From Morella rubra (lineage: Eukaryota > Streptophyta > Magnoliopsida > Fagales > Myricaceae), in contig CM025849.1 in assembly GCA_003952965.2 (NCBI GenBank), forward strand, positions 20,558,826 to 20,622,825: a DNA stretch of 64,000 nt, in the 5' to 3' direction. The notes beneath the pieces were generated by a model, which did no database searches, was not told the origin of the DNA, and worked only from the letters and a program-made list of their open reading frames with translations. The position numbers and the translations under genes are program-made. Positions 10,849 through 21,392 of this stretch are shown in pieces. Position 1 is the first letter of the stretch. The number at the start of each line of letters is the position of its first letter.

Positions 10849-11766
10849 TTAAAAACGGCCAGACCTGGATGCATCCAGCGCCTGCTGCATCAACTCTCGT
10901 CTAAATGCAGCCTCCTTACTGAACGTCACCAATGCAGAAAATCTGAACTGGTTCCACTTTTCCTCTAATGTCGCCTTCCTATTCTCATCTAACAAATCCA
11001 AGTTCAGTCCATGGTCTCTCAGAAAATCTTCCAAACCGTCAAAATCCAGATTCTTAGATGGCTTATGCATCTCAAGGACACATTTTGGCTCATCCCGAAT
11101 ATCATCACCAACACCACCCCAGATTTTGTTGGATAGTTGAAACAGCTCGGTCTCGTGGGGCTTTGAAGAAGTAGGGTCTTTGTCCCGTCCCGTTTGTCCT
11201 GATCTCTTTCTTGCAATAATGTCCTTGAACTTCTTCTTCAGTCTTCTAACTTTTTCGGCCAGCTGAACCCTGGTGACTTGGCGGTGAAACGAAGCCTTGA
11301 ATGATTTATAAAACTGAGTCACATCGGCCGGTGCTGAAACTGGGTCTGCTCGCTTGTTCTCGGCATATTCCAGCAAATCCTTGAGGATGTTAATTTCGTC
11401 CCCATCACTCCACACCTTTTCAAACGATTTCTTCTTTGGAATCGAACTACTGATCTCCCTGGCATGCTTAGCAGTGTGGCCACCTTCGGATTCGGTGCTG
11501 TGGGTTTCGGAATCAGGACGGTATTCTTTCTGGGCAGAGGGAGAAAGAGAGGGAGATGATAGGGCCACGTAGTCTCCGATCTCATCGTCGTAGTGGTACT
11601 CATAGGAGCATTCGTCCTCTTCTACTTCGGACGAGTATTCCTCAGAGCCGGACTCTGCTATATCTTCTTCCACTTCGTATGCATGATCGGTCTCATCATC
11701 TTCTTCCCCATCAAACAAGTAACTTGGAAGGGAGTCAAAAGGGAACGAAGGGGAACCAGGGGCCAT
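10849..11766 (-). CDS. GeBP/storekeeper-like (DUF573) transcription factor
   Basis: A single uninterrupted exon encodes 305 residues from ATG at 11766 (an in-frame GTG nine bases upstream is not a plausible plant start). Residues 1-100 are very acidic (runs of E/D, SEEYSSEVEEDE), a likely activation or disordered region. Residues about 115-215 form the DUF573/GeBP DNA-binding domain, starting KSFEKVWSDGDEINILKDLLEY and including VRRLKKKFKDIIARKR and ELFQLSNKIWGG, with the usual conserved tryptophans. Residues 235-295 are the C-terminal domain, probably helical, thought to mediate dimerisation in GeBP/GPL proteins. GeBP proteins are nuclear plant-specific regulators linked to cytokinin responses and leaf development; which branch this belongs to is not decidable here. 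Intronless structure is normal for the family. It faces the shorter GeBP-like gene at 6816-8111. Confidence 0.9.
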   Translation of the reverse strand: MAPGSPSFPFDSLPSYLFDGEEDDETDHAYEVEEDIAESGSEEYSSEVEEDECSYEYHYDDEIGDYVALSSPSLSPSAQKEYRPDSETHSTESEGGHTAKHAREISSSIPKKKSFEKVWSDGDEINILKDLLEYAENKRADPVSAPADVTQFYKSFKASFHRQVTRVQLAEKVRRLKKKFKDIIARKRSGQTGRDKDPTSSKPHETELFQLSNKIWGGVGDDIRDEPKCVLEMHKPSKNLDFDGLEDFLRDHGLNLDLLDENRKATLEEKWNQFRFSALVTFSKEAAFRRELMQQALDASRSGRF

Positions 11767-12944
11767 GACACACACAGACTTGGAGAGGACGTTAGAGAGA
11801 AAGAAGGAGAAGTGAATAACTGTGGAAAACGAAAAGCGTAAATGAAACTCAAGGGAACTCTGCGTCTAGAAATTTGTTGAAGTGGTAATCAATGGCTCAA
11901 TTACCCAGTAAAAGAAAATGAAGAGATCAAAGGACGACGCAGGTGCATGTTCTTGGGGATAGAGAACGGTGCTTTGCTAGCTAGTTTCTTTAATGGGGGA
12001 AGTGAATTCAAGGGGACGGGATGGACAAGGCTCTGTCTATTCCGCTACTCAAGAAATTCCTTACGAGTGATGTTGAAAATTTGCTGTAAATTCTAAATTG
12101 GCTTTTTGGGGTAAAGAAGTTTGGTACCCTTCTTCTTTGACTTCACCTCGTCTATTTGCATTGTCTAGTTTTAATTACAGATGTGGGCAGGGCTGCTATC
12201 TGCTATCTATAAATCCAACGTGACGTGCATGGTGCTTCTTTTTCTTATTTTAAAGCCTGTTACTACACTCTGACTTTTCTCTTTTCCCCTGTTTGGTAGG
12301 CGAGGAAATTAACTCAAGGAAAACCCTATACTTTGAGGATGAGAGAGGGCGAAAGGTTACCAATAACCCAGGTTGATTTAAGTCTATGAGTTTATTACTT
12401 TATATTAGGCCCGTTTTTTCTTAATCAAATGTTAGACTAGTTTACACGCACTTCGACTAAATTGAACCCTATGAAGAGACTAACCTTGACATGGATGCTC
12501 TAGATATATATAGGAGCGTGAGTGATGACCCTGAGAACGATCAGACAATCAGCTGAGCCTAAAACACCAACCCTCTCTCACTTCGAAGCCTAAAACAAAA
12601 CCTCAAGGTATGCAGGGTTAACCTTTTGGGTCCTTGGAGTTGTTGGATGGAAAACAAAATAGAAGATGCATTTTGCCTGGGAAGCATCTGGACTACTTAT
12701 AAATCCTGCTAATTATGAGTTGTTTTGTGGTTAATTTCTATATATGCTGCTCTGTTTCGGACACAGATTGATTTGCTGTTAATTAAACGAGACCCAAATA
12801 AATGAATTCCTCTTAAAGGGCAGAATCCTATGAAATATATGATTTGCTTTGTTCTTTCTCTTCTTTAACTAGATGAGCACCAAAAAAAGTCCTGTTTTCT
12901 TCAAAATTTCAGCTGGATGCTTATATATTGCAGGTAAACAATAT
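11767..12944. other. GeBP 5' flank and possible untranslated leader on the plus strand
   Basis: The GeBP gene's promoter lies here, read leftwards. On the plus strand a TATA-like box (tatatatagg, about 12507-12516), a possible leader exon ending at a donor (cctcaag/gtatgc, about 12607) and an acceptor (tatattgcag, about 12923-12933) look like the leader of a transcript running towards 13 kb. No long protein follows; only an 18-codon frame starts at 12944. This could be a non-coding or decayed transcript unit. Confidence 0.3.
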
Positions 12945-12946
12945 GT

Positions 12947-12993
12947 CTAAGAGAAGAATCAAGCATCAGCTTTTCAAGAGCAGCTTGATATGG
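12947..12993 (+). repeat. Inverted partial copy of the last FAR1-gene exon
   Basis: About 30 bases on the plus strand (12965-12993) match, with one or two differences, the coding strand of the last exon of the FAR1-type gene, which lies on the minus strand at about 13650-13683. In the homologous frame the copy reads ASAFQEQLDMD against SAAFQEQLDMV. Upstream similarity fades by about 12947. The two copies form an inverted repeat with a spacer of roughly 0.65 kb. Confidence 0.7.
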
Positions 12994-13541
12994 ACCTAAA
13001 AAAAAAATCTTTCTGTAGCCCCGCCGCCGATAGGGGAAGACCATTTCACTCACAGCACCAAGAATATATTCGAGGATACAAAATATTGTTAGTCCTACTT
13101 ACCCAAAACAAAAACAAAAAGAAAAGGAAAACCCTGTTCTCATATGCGCCAGGAAAGTTTATTGCAACATGTTGGCACGAAGTGATTCAGAAAGCAAAAG
13201 TGCACACTCCTATACCACACTGGTTGGCACACAGAACTTGGTTGCTGAGGCCTAATGGTGCCTATTGAACTTAAAACTAAACTTTTTTAAAAGGAACAAA
13301 AAAAGGAAATGGGAAAAAAACAAAAGCAAACCTCACCAACTCGTCAGTTATTAAATATGTGCAAAACACCTAACGGATTTTATGTATCTTATTGATACAA
13401 TACAGGACAATCCAGCTCAACCTATGTCGCTAGACCAGAAAAAAAGGAGATAAGCAAAATAAAAACTAGAAGCAAATAATGCACACTTAAAAAAATTTCT
13501 TGAAGATGAATCAAATTGGACAATCGACTGCCGCTCATTAT

Positions 13542-16500
13542 CTATGTTAAAGTGCCTAACCTCTTCGATTCAATTTCCCTCACACTCTGAACTATGTCAT
13601 CAATGTTTCTTGATAGGTGATTGGAATGGTCCTCCATATCTCGTAGGACCATATCAAGCTGCTCTTGAAAAGCTGCAGATCGTTTCCGCTCACGCTGCAA
13701 TTCAGCAGTCAATTCTCGAATCTTTACATCTTTCTCATCCTGAAACATACAATATTAATTAGCACTGAAAAGATGATAGAAGGTGCAAACAAAGAAGCTT
13801 TTCCCCCTACAAGAACACTGAAAACATGATGGTAAGTGAAAAACAGGGTGGCTCTAACAACCAAATCAACAAGATCATTACAATTAATGTACCATCTCGA
13901 GTGATGCAGGAGCATGATTTTAATTAGTTAGCTGGTTATTTTATAATCCTACACTTTCTCTACTATAATCTATTTGTTGCTGGATTTGGATTTTTCTCTT
14001 CTTGGCTTCATTATCGAGGTAAAAGTTCATTGGCTGGTAGAGAGACAGAAGAACATCAGAGTCAGGTTTCAACACTATTGTCAAGGACAGCAATCTTCAT
14101 AATGGTAGTGGATTAACAGATTAGGATACTAATTTTGTCATGCATATAAGGGCTAATACCAATGAATTTCCAGCTCTCCCATCCATCTTGAGAAAAAGCT
14201 TGGTTGGACACAAGAACAACTCAGCTGATTGTTCTAGTGGCATCTAGTGAATTAGTGACGCAGGGGTCTCACAGGACTTCACTAACCTATGATAAAACTA
14301 ATTGATATCTTGAGAGCTATACGACTTCTCAAAGTTTCTGAGAAACTTCAAAATCAAGTCACTTAACTTCCTGCCTTTGAAGACTATATGCCGCTCTCTT
14401 CAAGCTTCTAGAACTACTGTAGTATTTTATTCAGTAAGATGAGGAATAAAAGTTCTTTGCAAATCTCACTAAGTCGAGGCATAATTAGGCATTAGAAATG
14501 TGACATAAAATCTTCCTTGAAGAAAGGCCTAGAGTCTGCGAAAGATTTCCAGATGAACCAAAAAAAGAACATCTCTGCACAACTTTTTACCTTAAAATTA
14601 GATGCCAATTAAAAGATCAATATCATTGACGTATGGTCATTCTCCCAAGTGGCATTCATCCAGCAACAAGGACACAAGGAAAATGTCTAATACTTTATTA
14701 TAGAGTTAAATGTATGCTCTCATCACATAAAGATCCTGGCACGAAGTTACATATTAGTTGATTAAAGAATACAACCACCACTTCCTGACGAATCAAGAAT
14801 ACTTGTATTATAACATGAATCAAGAATACTTGTATTATAACATCAGTATCGTTTTCTCAGATCATAGGCAGATGTTGAGCCCAATTAATGTTAATAAAAC
14901 AGAGAGAGAGAGAGAGAGAGAGCACAAGAGAAGACTGTGATTTTCCAAACCCTCCCCAATTGGAGGTGTTCAGGGGCCAAAATTTTGGCACCATTTTGGC
15001 CCTAATAAAATAACTACAAAAAAAATTTCTCTTCCCATCAAATCATCCATTTTCACTGCAAATAAATATAAAAAATTCATTCAAATCATCTCTCTCTTTA
15101 CTTTTTCACCAACTCCAACATCCCAAAATTTTAACACTTGAACACCAAGATACATACAAGAATGCAATACATATAACTCTCTTGGTTAATCGTTTGCTTG
15201 GACCATAATACCCAGTGACCATGAAGATCCCTTGAAAGTATTCGAGAGAACAATAAAGGGGAGACCAAAAAAAAAATGTCTTCCATTTCAACATGCATGG
15301 CACAGAATGTCAGATATAAAAGACTCGAAGGTAGGCTATTGTAACAATTTTGCACTATACAGACAAATATTTTGCAATTATTATGTTCAATATGCAAACA
15401 TTGCAAGACATACCACATGCTTGCAATTAAACTCAGACATTAGTAGGGTTCGGGCATCACAATGTCAAGTAAAAGGAGTTCTCAAGGTAAGTACACAGAA
15501 TATTACTGCAAACACAATCCATCTTCATTTTGTTTCTAAAGTAAATAGTACATTTGGGTAGAATAAATTTTTCAGTTTTCTTCGTGAAGAAAATTTGTTG
15601 AGATGTTTTTTTGTAGTGTTTACAGTGGTGGGATATCTGAAGAGATGCAATTTTACAATATTTCCTTAGGGTTCATGAAGGGGGTGTTGTTCCGAAGGGA
15701 AAATTTTAACAAGATGAGCAGTTTTTGGATTTTTATAGATTTGATCGCAGAACCTGAGACTAATGATGAGATGAAAAGTTTTTTTCTGGAAGATCGAAAA
15801 GGTAGTGTTAAAATGTTTCTGGATAAACGTTTCGGTTTTAGACCAAAAAACATTTTTTAAATGTTAGACAAGCATAACATGTAATATCTTCATACAAATT
15901 GTCTAGGCTCTAACTCATGTCTATGATAACCCCGCTGTATGCTACCCTTTTCTCCTACCATATGGCTCATATGTGACTTGATATTGCTATTTGATGATAT
16001 GGCTATTAACATGTCTCCTACAGTTCTCAGCTTAATTTTCTGATGAACAGACCAATTTCAGTTCCAAAATTTAGCTTCTTTCATAGCAGTGTCATTGAAA
16101 GAACCAAGAGAAATTTGTATTAAGATATAAAAAGATACTTTAAGACAATAAAACTAATAATCCTTTAACAAACAATCAAGGTCATATTATTACTGTGAAA
16201 CAATGAGTAAACTAAATAGTTCACTAAACTTATTAATCTGCTCACGTACTAAAAAATTAATCAAACCTGAATAGGCAAGGTTTCTGGATAAGTCATAAAC
16301 AAACCAGTCATTTACTTCTGGGTTAAAGAAAGCAAAATTATAATTAAAAAAGGACCCATAATAATTGTTCTTTCTTTAAAGGGTTTGCGAAAGAATTGAT
16401 ATGGGAAAGCAAGATTGCTCTTTTTTTAGAGACGAATAGAGATATGAATGTGTTGTGAAGCAAAACCCCCCAAAACAGATTGCTCTCTTTAAAGGGGAAA

Positions 16501-18626
16501 AGAATAGGGGGAGAGGAAGAGAGGGAGAGAGATTTTCTTCTTTTTTTTGTAAGCAAACGGAAGAGAGAGAGAGACATTGAGAGAGAGGACAGGAAAGGAA
16601 GAGACCAAGGGCTTTGTTAATTTTTTTCATTTTAAGGGACCAACTAAAATTTTTGCAAAAATTAAAAATCATCTTTTGCTTCGCACTTAAGCACTCCCAG
16701 GTATATTTCTGACAACAGAGTTCCTTAGTTTCATCAAAGAATGTCTATTTAAGATGAGTTATCTAGGTCAGAGCATTAAACCGAATTTAAACCATCATGT
16801 TCCTCAACACACTTGGGAGGGCAGATATTGCTGTTGGTATGTGTCCTGGTTTGCTTAGTTTAAGCATCAACCGCCAAACTGAATTTGGTCATGGTCAAGG
16901 TTCTTCATTAGTTCCTCCAAACCACACCTAATGCCTTATTAGAAGCTCTTCCTGCCATCAGTCTTCAATTGCTTGTTCAATCCCAATGCCTGTAATGGAT
17001 CTTTCAAGGCTTGGCCAACAAATCTATAGGAATGGACAATTTCTATGATAATGTCACTGCCAAAGAAATTTCAGCTTGTTACCTTGTTATGTGCCACTAC
17101 AGGTATAAGGACTTGATATTGCTAATTGAAATAACTATTCACACGTTTCGTAGAGTTCTCAATTTAAGGTTTGATCCCCAGACTATCAGTTTTGCATCTC
17201 AGGTTCTCCCTTAGTTTCTCCTTCTAGTATCTAAGATCCTCGTTATGGGTACACCCCACTCCAGTTGTCAACATTTTCTTTAACTGAGGAACAATGAAAA
17301 AAAAAAGGAGCTTACCAAAGGCAAGCAAAAAGATCAAAACACAACGGACATCTCTACATGCAAGCAATCTAGCATTCTAATCTTGTCCACCTAGTTCTCT
17401 ACCTATATATTTGCATATTCTAAGCAAAACTAACTTCCAACAAGTAAAAACTACCAATCACCTAACCTTAAGCTTCAGTTTCTCTTACGCAACAAAAAAG
17501 ATTCAGCAATAATACATGAAACAAGGGAATTATCACCAAAGCACCATACAAACTTATCTAAACCTACTTACCCAAAAAATAAAACTTATCTAAACCAGGT
17601 TCTATATTCAGATATTAGCAAAGAAACCTAATCACAAATGACTGAAGAAGAGATTCCAGTAAAGAAATTCAAACCACAAATGAGGCAATGACAGATCCCA
17701 ATTTAGTAGAAATAGATATTAAAAGAAGCGCCTCCATGGGAAGCTTACTCTCTTTTTCTTTTAACTCTCTAGCATGTTTATAAACTACTGCCGTTAGAAG
17801 AGAGATCACAACGAATTTTAATACTTGGATGTAGAGGAAGATGAATTAAACAGTAGGCTTGAATGTCAAATAGAAAAGTAAAACACAACAAACTAGAATG
17901 GAATGTAAACTTTCTAAGAACTAAAAGATATGATAACTCCATTTCCTTAGCCTGATTCACCATTTACTTTGTAATAGCATTTCTATACGATTCTTGCCAA
18001 CAAGTAAAAGTTTGTAATATTATAAAAGCCAACTCCAGGTCCTCTTTGATGGCTATATAATCCACAACTTGAAAACCTCTATGATGCTATATGTTCCCCA
18101 AAGTATAAGAAAAACTAATTTTAACCATATTATAAATACAGATAACACGTGTAAAAGAACAGGACATATGGACAAGTAGCACTGCTGTGTAAGCTAACTG
18201 AGCACTCACAGGTGTTTGAGATAGAAGCACACTTCGACGACCATTAGCAGGTGTCACTACCAGTGGATGATTATGCTCCTTTACAAATCTCGTTACAATC
18301 CATTTTCCGGTTTTCTCTTTTTTCACCACTATCATTGCCTTACACCCTTCCCTTGTGATTGCGCGAGGCTTTCTATTTTCACTTCTTTTGGGCCTCAACT
18401 TGCGGAAACCCTCTTTATTACACACAAGTCGTCGCCAAACAACCTTCCCATCGCGCATGGATCGCCGAAATGCATCAACACGCATGATGAACCCCAACCG
18501 CGTGGCATATGCATCATAGAATACCTTGGCAGCCTCTTCAGATTCGAACTCCATACCCACATATGGTTCAATATCTGAATTTCCTTCATCCGTACCTAAC
18601 TCCTTTTCAATAGAGCTGTCCATCAT
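13542..18626 (-). CDS. Short FAR1-domain protein (FAR-RED IMPAIRED RESPONSE family)
   Basis: Two coding exons: 18626-18210 (ATG at 18626; donor cct/gtgagt) and 13739-13542 (acceptor tttcag/gat; stop TAG). The intron is phase 0 and about 4.47 kb. The 204-residue product has a FAR1 DNA-binding domain at about residues 22-122, with the C2H2 zinc ligands in order C69, C95, H118, H120 (VCNKEGF, EGCKAMI, KEHNHPL). It then has a charged coiled coil encoded by the last exon (DEKDVKIRELTAELQRERKR ... NIDDIVQSVREIES). The MULE-transposase-like and SWIM domains of full FHY3/FAR1 proteins are absent. Length and layout match the small FAR1-domain proteins of Arabidopsis. By analogy it is nuclear and may bind FHY3/FAR1-type promoter sites or act as a competitor. 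The start is the first in-frame ATG after the 5'UTR splice; a short uORF overlaps it. Confidence 0.85.
13740..18209 (-). other. 4.47 kb intron of the FAR1-type gene
   Basis: The intron separates the zinc-finger exon from the coiled-coil exon, with canonical GT-AG ends. It is AT-rich and has no convincing gene. It contains a 27 bp perfect tandem duplication (14791-14844), a (GA)n microsatellite (14901-14922) and a purine-rich block (16480-16590). Several 60-100 codon frames inside are low-complexity and unlikely to be translated. The large size suggests old insertions, but no element boundaries could be recognised. Confidence 0.6.
14791..14844. repeat. 27 bp direct tandem duplication and (GA)n run nearby
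   Basis: Two head-to-tail copies of a unit beginning aatcaagaatacttgtatt (14791-14817 and 14818-14844) appear identical. A (AG)11 microsatellite follows at 14901-14922. Confidence 0.9.
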
Positions 18627-18658
18627 GTCCCCGTACTCGCCTGTAGATGGGTGTTCAT
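18623..18658 (-). promoter_or_regulatory. uORF overlapping the FAR1-type start codon
   Basis: After the inferred splice of the 5'UTR intron (acceptor tgtcag at 18662-18667) the first ATG in the mRNA is at 18658. It opens an 11-residue frame that stops with TGA at 18623-18625. The main ATG (18626-18624) overlaps that stop as ATGA, the arrangement expected for termination-reinitiation control. This depends on the inferred leader splice being right. Confidence 0.5.
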
Positions 18659-18661
18659 CCA

Positions 18662-19260
18662 CTGACACAAGACATATTGTGCAACCCCATAATACTTAAA
18701 TCTTCAAATATAAAATAAAATAAATAGCACACGGTTACGTGACCACCAACCAATCATTCACTAGAAAGCTTATTTCTTCAAAGGGCAATGTTATTGTAAC
18801 AGATTCTGAAGATTAATGGTTACAGAAACTCAATTAAGCATATTTTCGAAGATTGGTATAAGTTTACGCCCCACGTATCAAGCAAACCCATAAAACGGAA
18901 GGGAATATATTTTACTTCGGTCCCGGCGATGGCACTCGAATAATCTCATAACAAGTTAAAATTGGAATTGCAATTGAAAACTTTTACCGCCATGAAATTG
19001 CTTGCCATCTCCTAAACTTTCTAGGCAACCAAACAGAAAGGAAGCAAGTTCGCCAAATCGTCAAATTTATTCACAATACAGCTAGAAATTCAAATTCGAA
19101 TGAAATGTCGACAAAAGGAAGCTGGAAAAAGAAACAAAAAAATTGACTCACTTGATTGAGAGATCGAAGTACAATAGGGTTTTGGGGTCCAATACAACCA
19201 GCGAGAGAGAAAGATGGAGCTTGAAGGATCGTCTTCGGTAATGGGCACCCAGGCTTCCCC
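18662..19260 (-). other. FAR1-type gene 5'UTR exon and leader intron
   Basis: On the minus strand an ATG-free leader (about 19260-19152) ends at a good donor (atcaa/gtgagt, donor at 19151). A 490 bp AT-rich intron follows, closed by an acceptor at 18662. This places the transcription start somewhere above 19.2 kb. The exact 5' end is not determined. Confidence 0.55.
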
Positions 19261-20714
19261 TAGGAAATGCTGCTTCAGTGTTCTTTGCTAATGACAACTC
19301 TTTTCCTTTCATTTCCTTTTTTTTTTCCCAAAGAAATGCGAACTCTTCGTATTCTTTACTTTTTTTTGTTTATTCTATTTAAGTCGTCCCGTCAACTGTC
19401 ATTTATTTATTCTTTTTTACTCGGGTCACGTGCATAAGTCATGCATTGTAGTTTTCTTTGAAGGCGGGAATCATTTTTGCTGCTGGTACGTTACTTTACA
19501 ATCATATTCTAGAATACAATCGAATTTAATAAAATTTTAAAAATAAATTTTAAAATTTTAAAAAATTTCTACGTAAATACTAATATATTTTACATTATTT
19601 TTAATAACTTTTCACACAAACTCTAATATTTTTTCAAAAAAAATTATTACAAAATATTCTCTCTATATTTTTTCACCAAACTCTAATACTTTTTTATTAA
19701 ACAATTACATTAAATCATCTTGCCCTACACCTTTTTACAAACTCTATCAAAAATTAAATATCTTTAAAACTTTTCACCAACTTTTATACAAAAATCTATA
19801 AAACTCTAATGTACATAAATATTCACAATTCTATAAAATTTTAAAAAATTTACAATTTTTTACAAACCGAGCATCCTCCTAGTCTTGAAGATAACCAGTC
19901 CAGCATTGGATTTATATAGTCCAACTCAAAAAGCTCCAAATCAAAGAAATTCAAATCTTAAGCCCAACAGAATTCATCAACCAAAAGCACCCACAAAAAT
20001 GAAGTTTCCACGATCGGATGCACACGATAGAAAGGAAACCATCCAAAAGATTACGATATGGGGCGGTTGGAAGATTGAATCCATGAAAGAAGCAACAAAG
20101 GAAAGGTAGGAAATTCAGTATAAAATGAAAGACAAAAGAGAAGAGAGATATGCAATTCATAACACAACAATTTCTTATTCTAAAAAATACGATACAAAAG
20201 AACTAACTTAATCATCGGAGGATTCATTTCTAGGTGAAAGAAGCTTTTGTTCATATTGTGCAAGAAGAATTTGCCAGAAGAATTCCAAATAGTCCTAAAA
20301 AAACCAATTGATTCATCGATTTTAACACCAATTTAAAAAATAAATGATTGGATTTGAAAACTCAACTTTTAATCTGGTGTGTGCAAACTAAAATTTTAGT
20401 CATTTCAAAATTTTAGTTTATCGAATTGGTAAAAAAGTAAAGAGACGATTGAAGTGAATTTCTTATGTTTATTGTAATGAAAAAAAAATGATTTAATGAG
20501 AGAGAGATTATCTTATTATTACCAAAATTTTGGTTTGCTGAACACTAATTTTTATAAAGTCTTACTACTATATTTTTTCGTTGATTTGGCAGTTTGACCA
20601 TTAACGAAATAAAAATAACCCCTTTCTTTTTGGAAAATTTGAAAGTCACTCATTGGATTTTGAGGGGATAAAAAAAATAAACATCTAAGTTTTTATAAAA
20701 AATGAGCAGACAAT
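19261..20714. other. Intergenic, AT-rich
   Basis: Probable promoter of the FAR1-type gene (19261-19450), then very AT-rich sequence. The stretch around 19800-19865 (repeated 'acaattttttacaa' and 'attcacaatt' words) is similar to 53040-53100, which points to a shared dispersed repeat. No gene seen. Confidence 0.35.
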
Positions 20715-21075
20715 ACATTTTTTACCCAACAACTGCTACATGTTTTCACATTGCATCCTAAATTTAAGATATTGCACTCACAAGCTACTCATCCCATAAC
20801 ACATTTCACCTCAGTCTATTTTTTCAATGAAATTGATCTTTTTTAAAACAAAATGACAATTATGCCCTTAAAAAGTCAAATAGCAAAAGTTACATTTAAA
20901 GGAATAATCGTCATTTCGTTTAAAAAATAAATAATTTTCGTCTAATTTGACGGAAAAAATAGATGAAGGTGCAACATGTTAGGGATGGATAGTTTCTAAC
21001 TGTAATGTCTCAAACGTAATAATTTGGGATGCAAAGTTCAAAACTTATTATAGTTCAAAAAGTGAATTTCCCCCC
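20715..21075. mobile_element. Degenerate long-TIR MITE
   Basis: The left part (20725-20850: 'cacattgcatcctaaattta', 'ctcagtctattttttc') matches the reverse complement of the right part (20930-21060: 'ctttgcatcccaaattatta', 'ttcatctattttttcc') over about 120 bases with many differences. No coding is present and the edges and target duplication are unclear. Confidence 0.5.
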
Positions 21076-21392
21076 CAAAAAATAAATAACTGCTCAGGGT
21101 TTGCACTTTTTGAATTTAATTGTCTCTCTACATGAAAGTTAACTCTCATAAGCCACGCCTCACCTCTGCCATAGCCTATCCAAGGGGTACAATGCTACTT
21201 TAGGGGGACGCCTCAACATGTGGTAAAGTTTTTAATGACATGGCATGTGTGAGTTCCTTTGGACAATTTAAAAGGGGTGAATTGGCTTTTATGAAATTTC
21301 TTGCAAATATATCAAAATAAAATCCAATAAAACAATAACTTTGAAAGATATACAAGTTATGACACAAAAGCACAAAACTTTACAAAATAATA

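Noticed and set aside
11019..11852. Several 60-90 codon frames on both strands over the GeBP gene
   Set aside because: They are shadows of the 305-codon DUF573 frame.
12990..13268. 92-codon plus-strand frame after the candidate leader at 12.5-12.9 kb
   Set aside because: Begins without ATG in poly-A sequence, has no recognisable domain, and does not continue from the spliced leader in frame.
15603..15860. 85-codon frame in the FAR1-type intron
   Set aside because: No known motif, no supporting splice sites, and overlapped by an equally long antisense frame.
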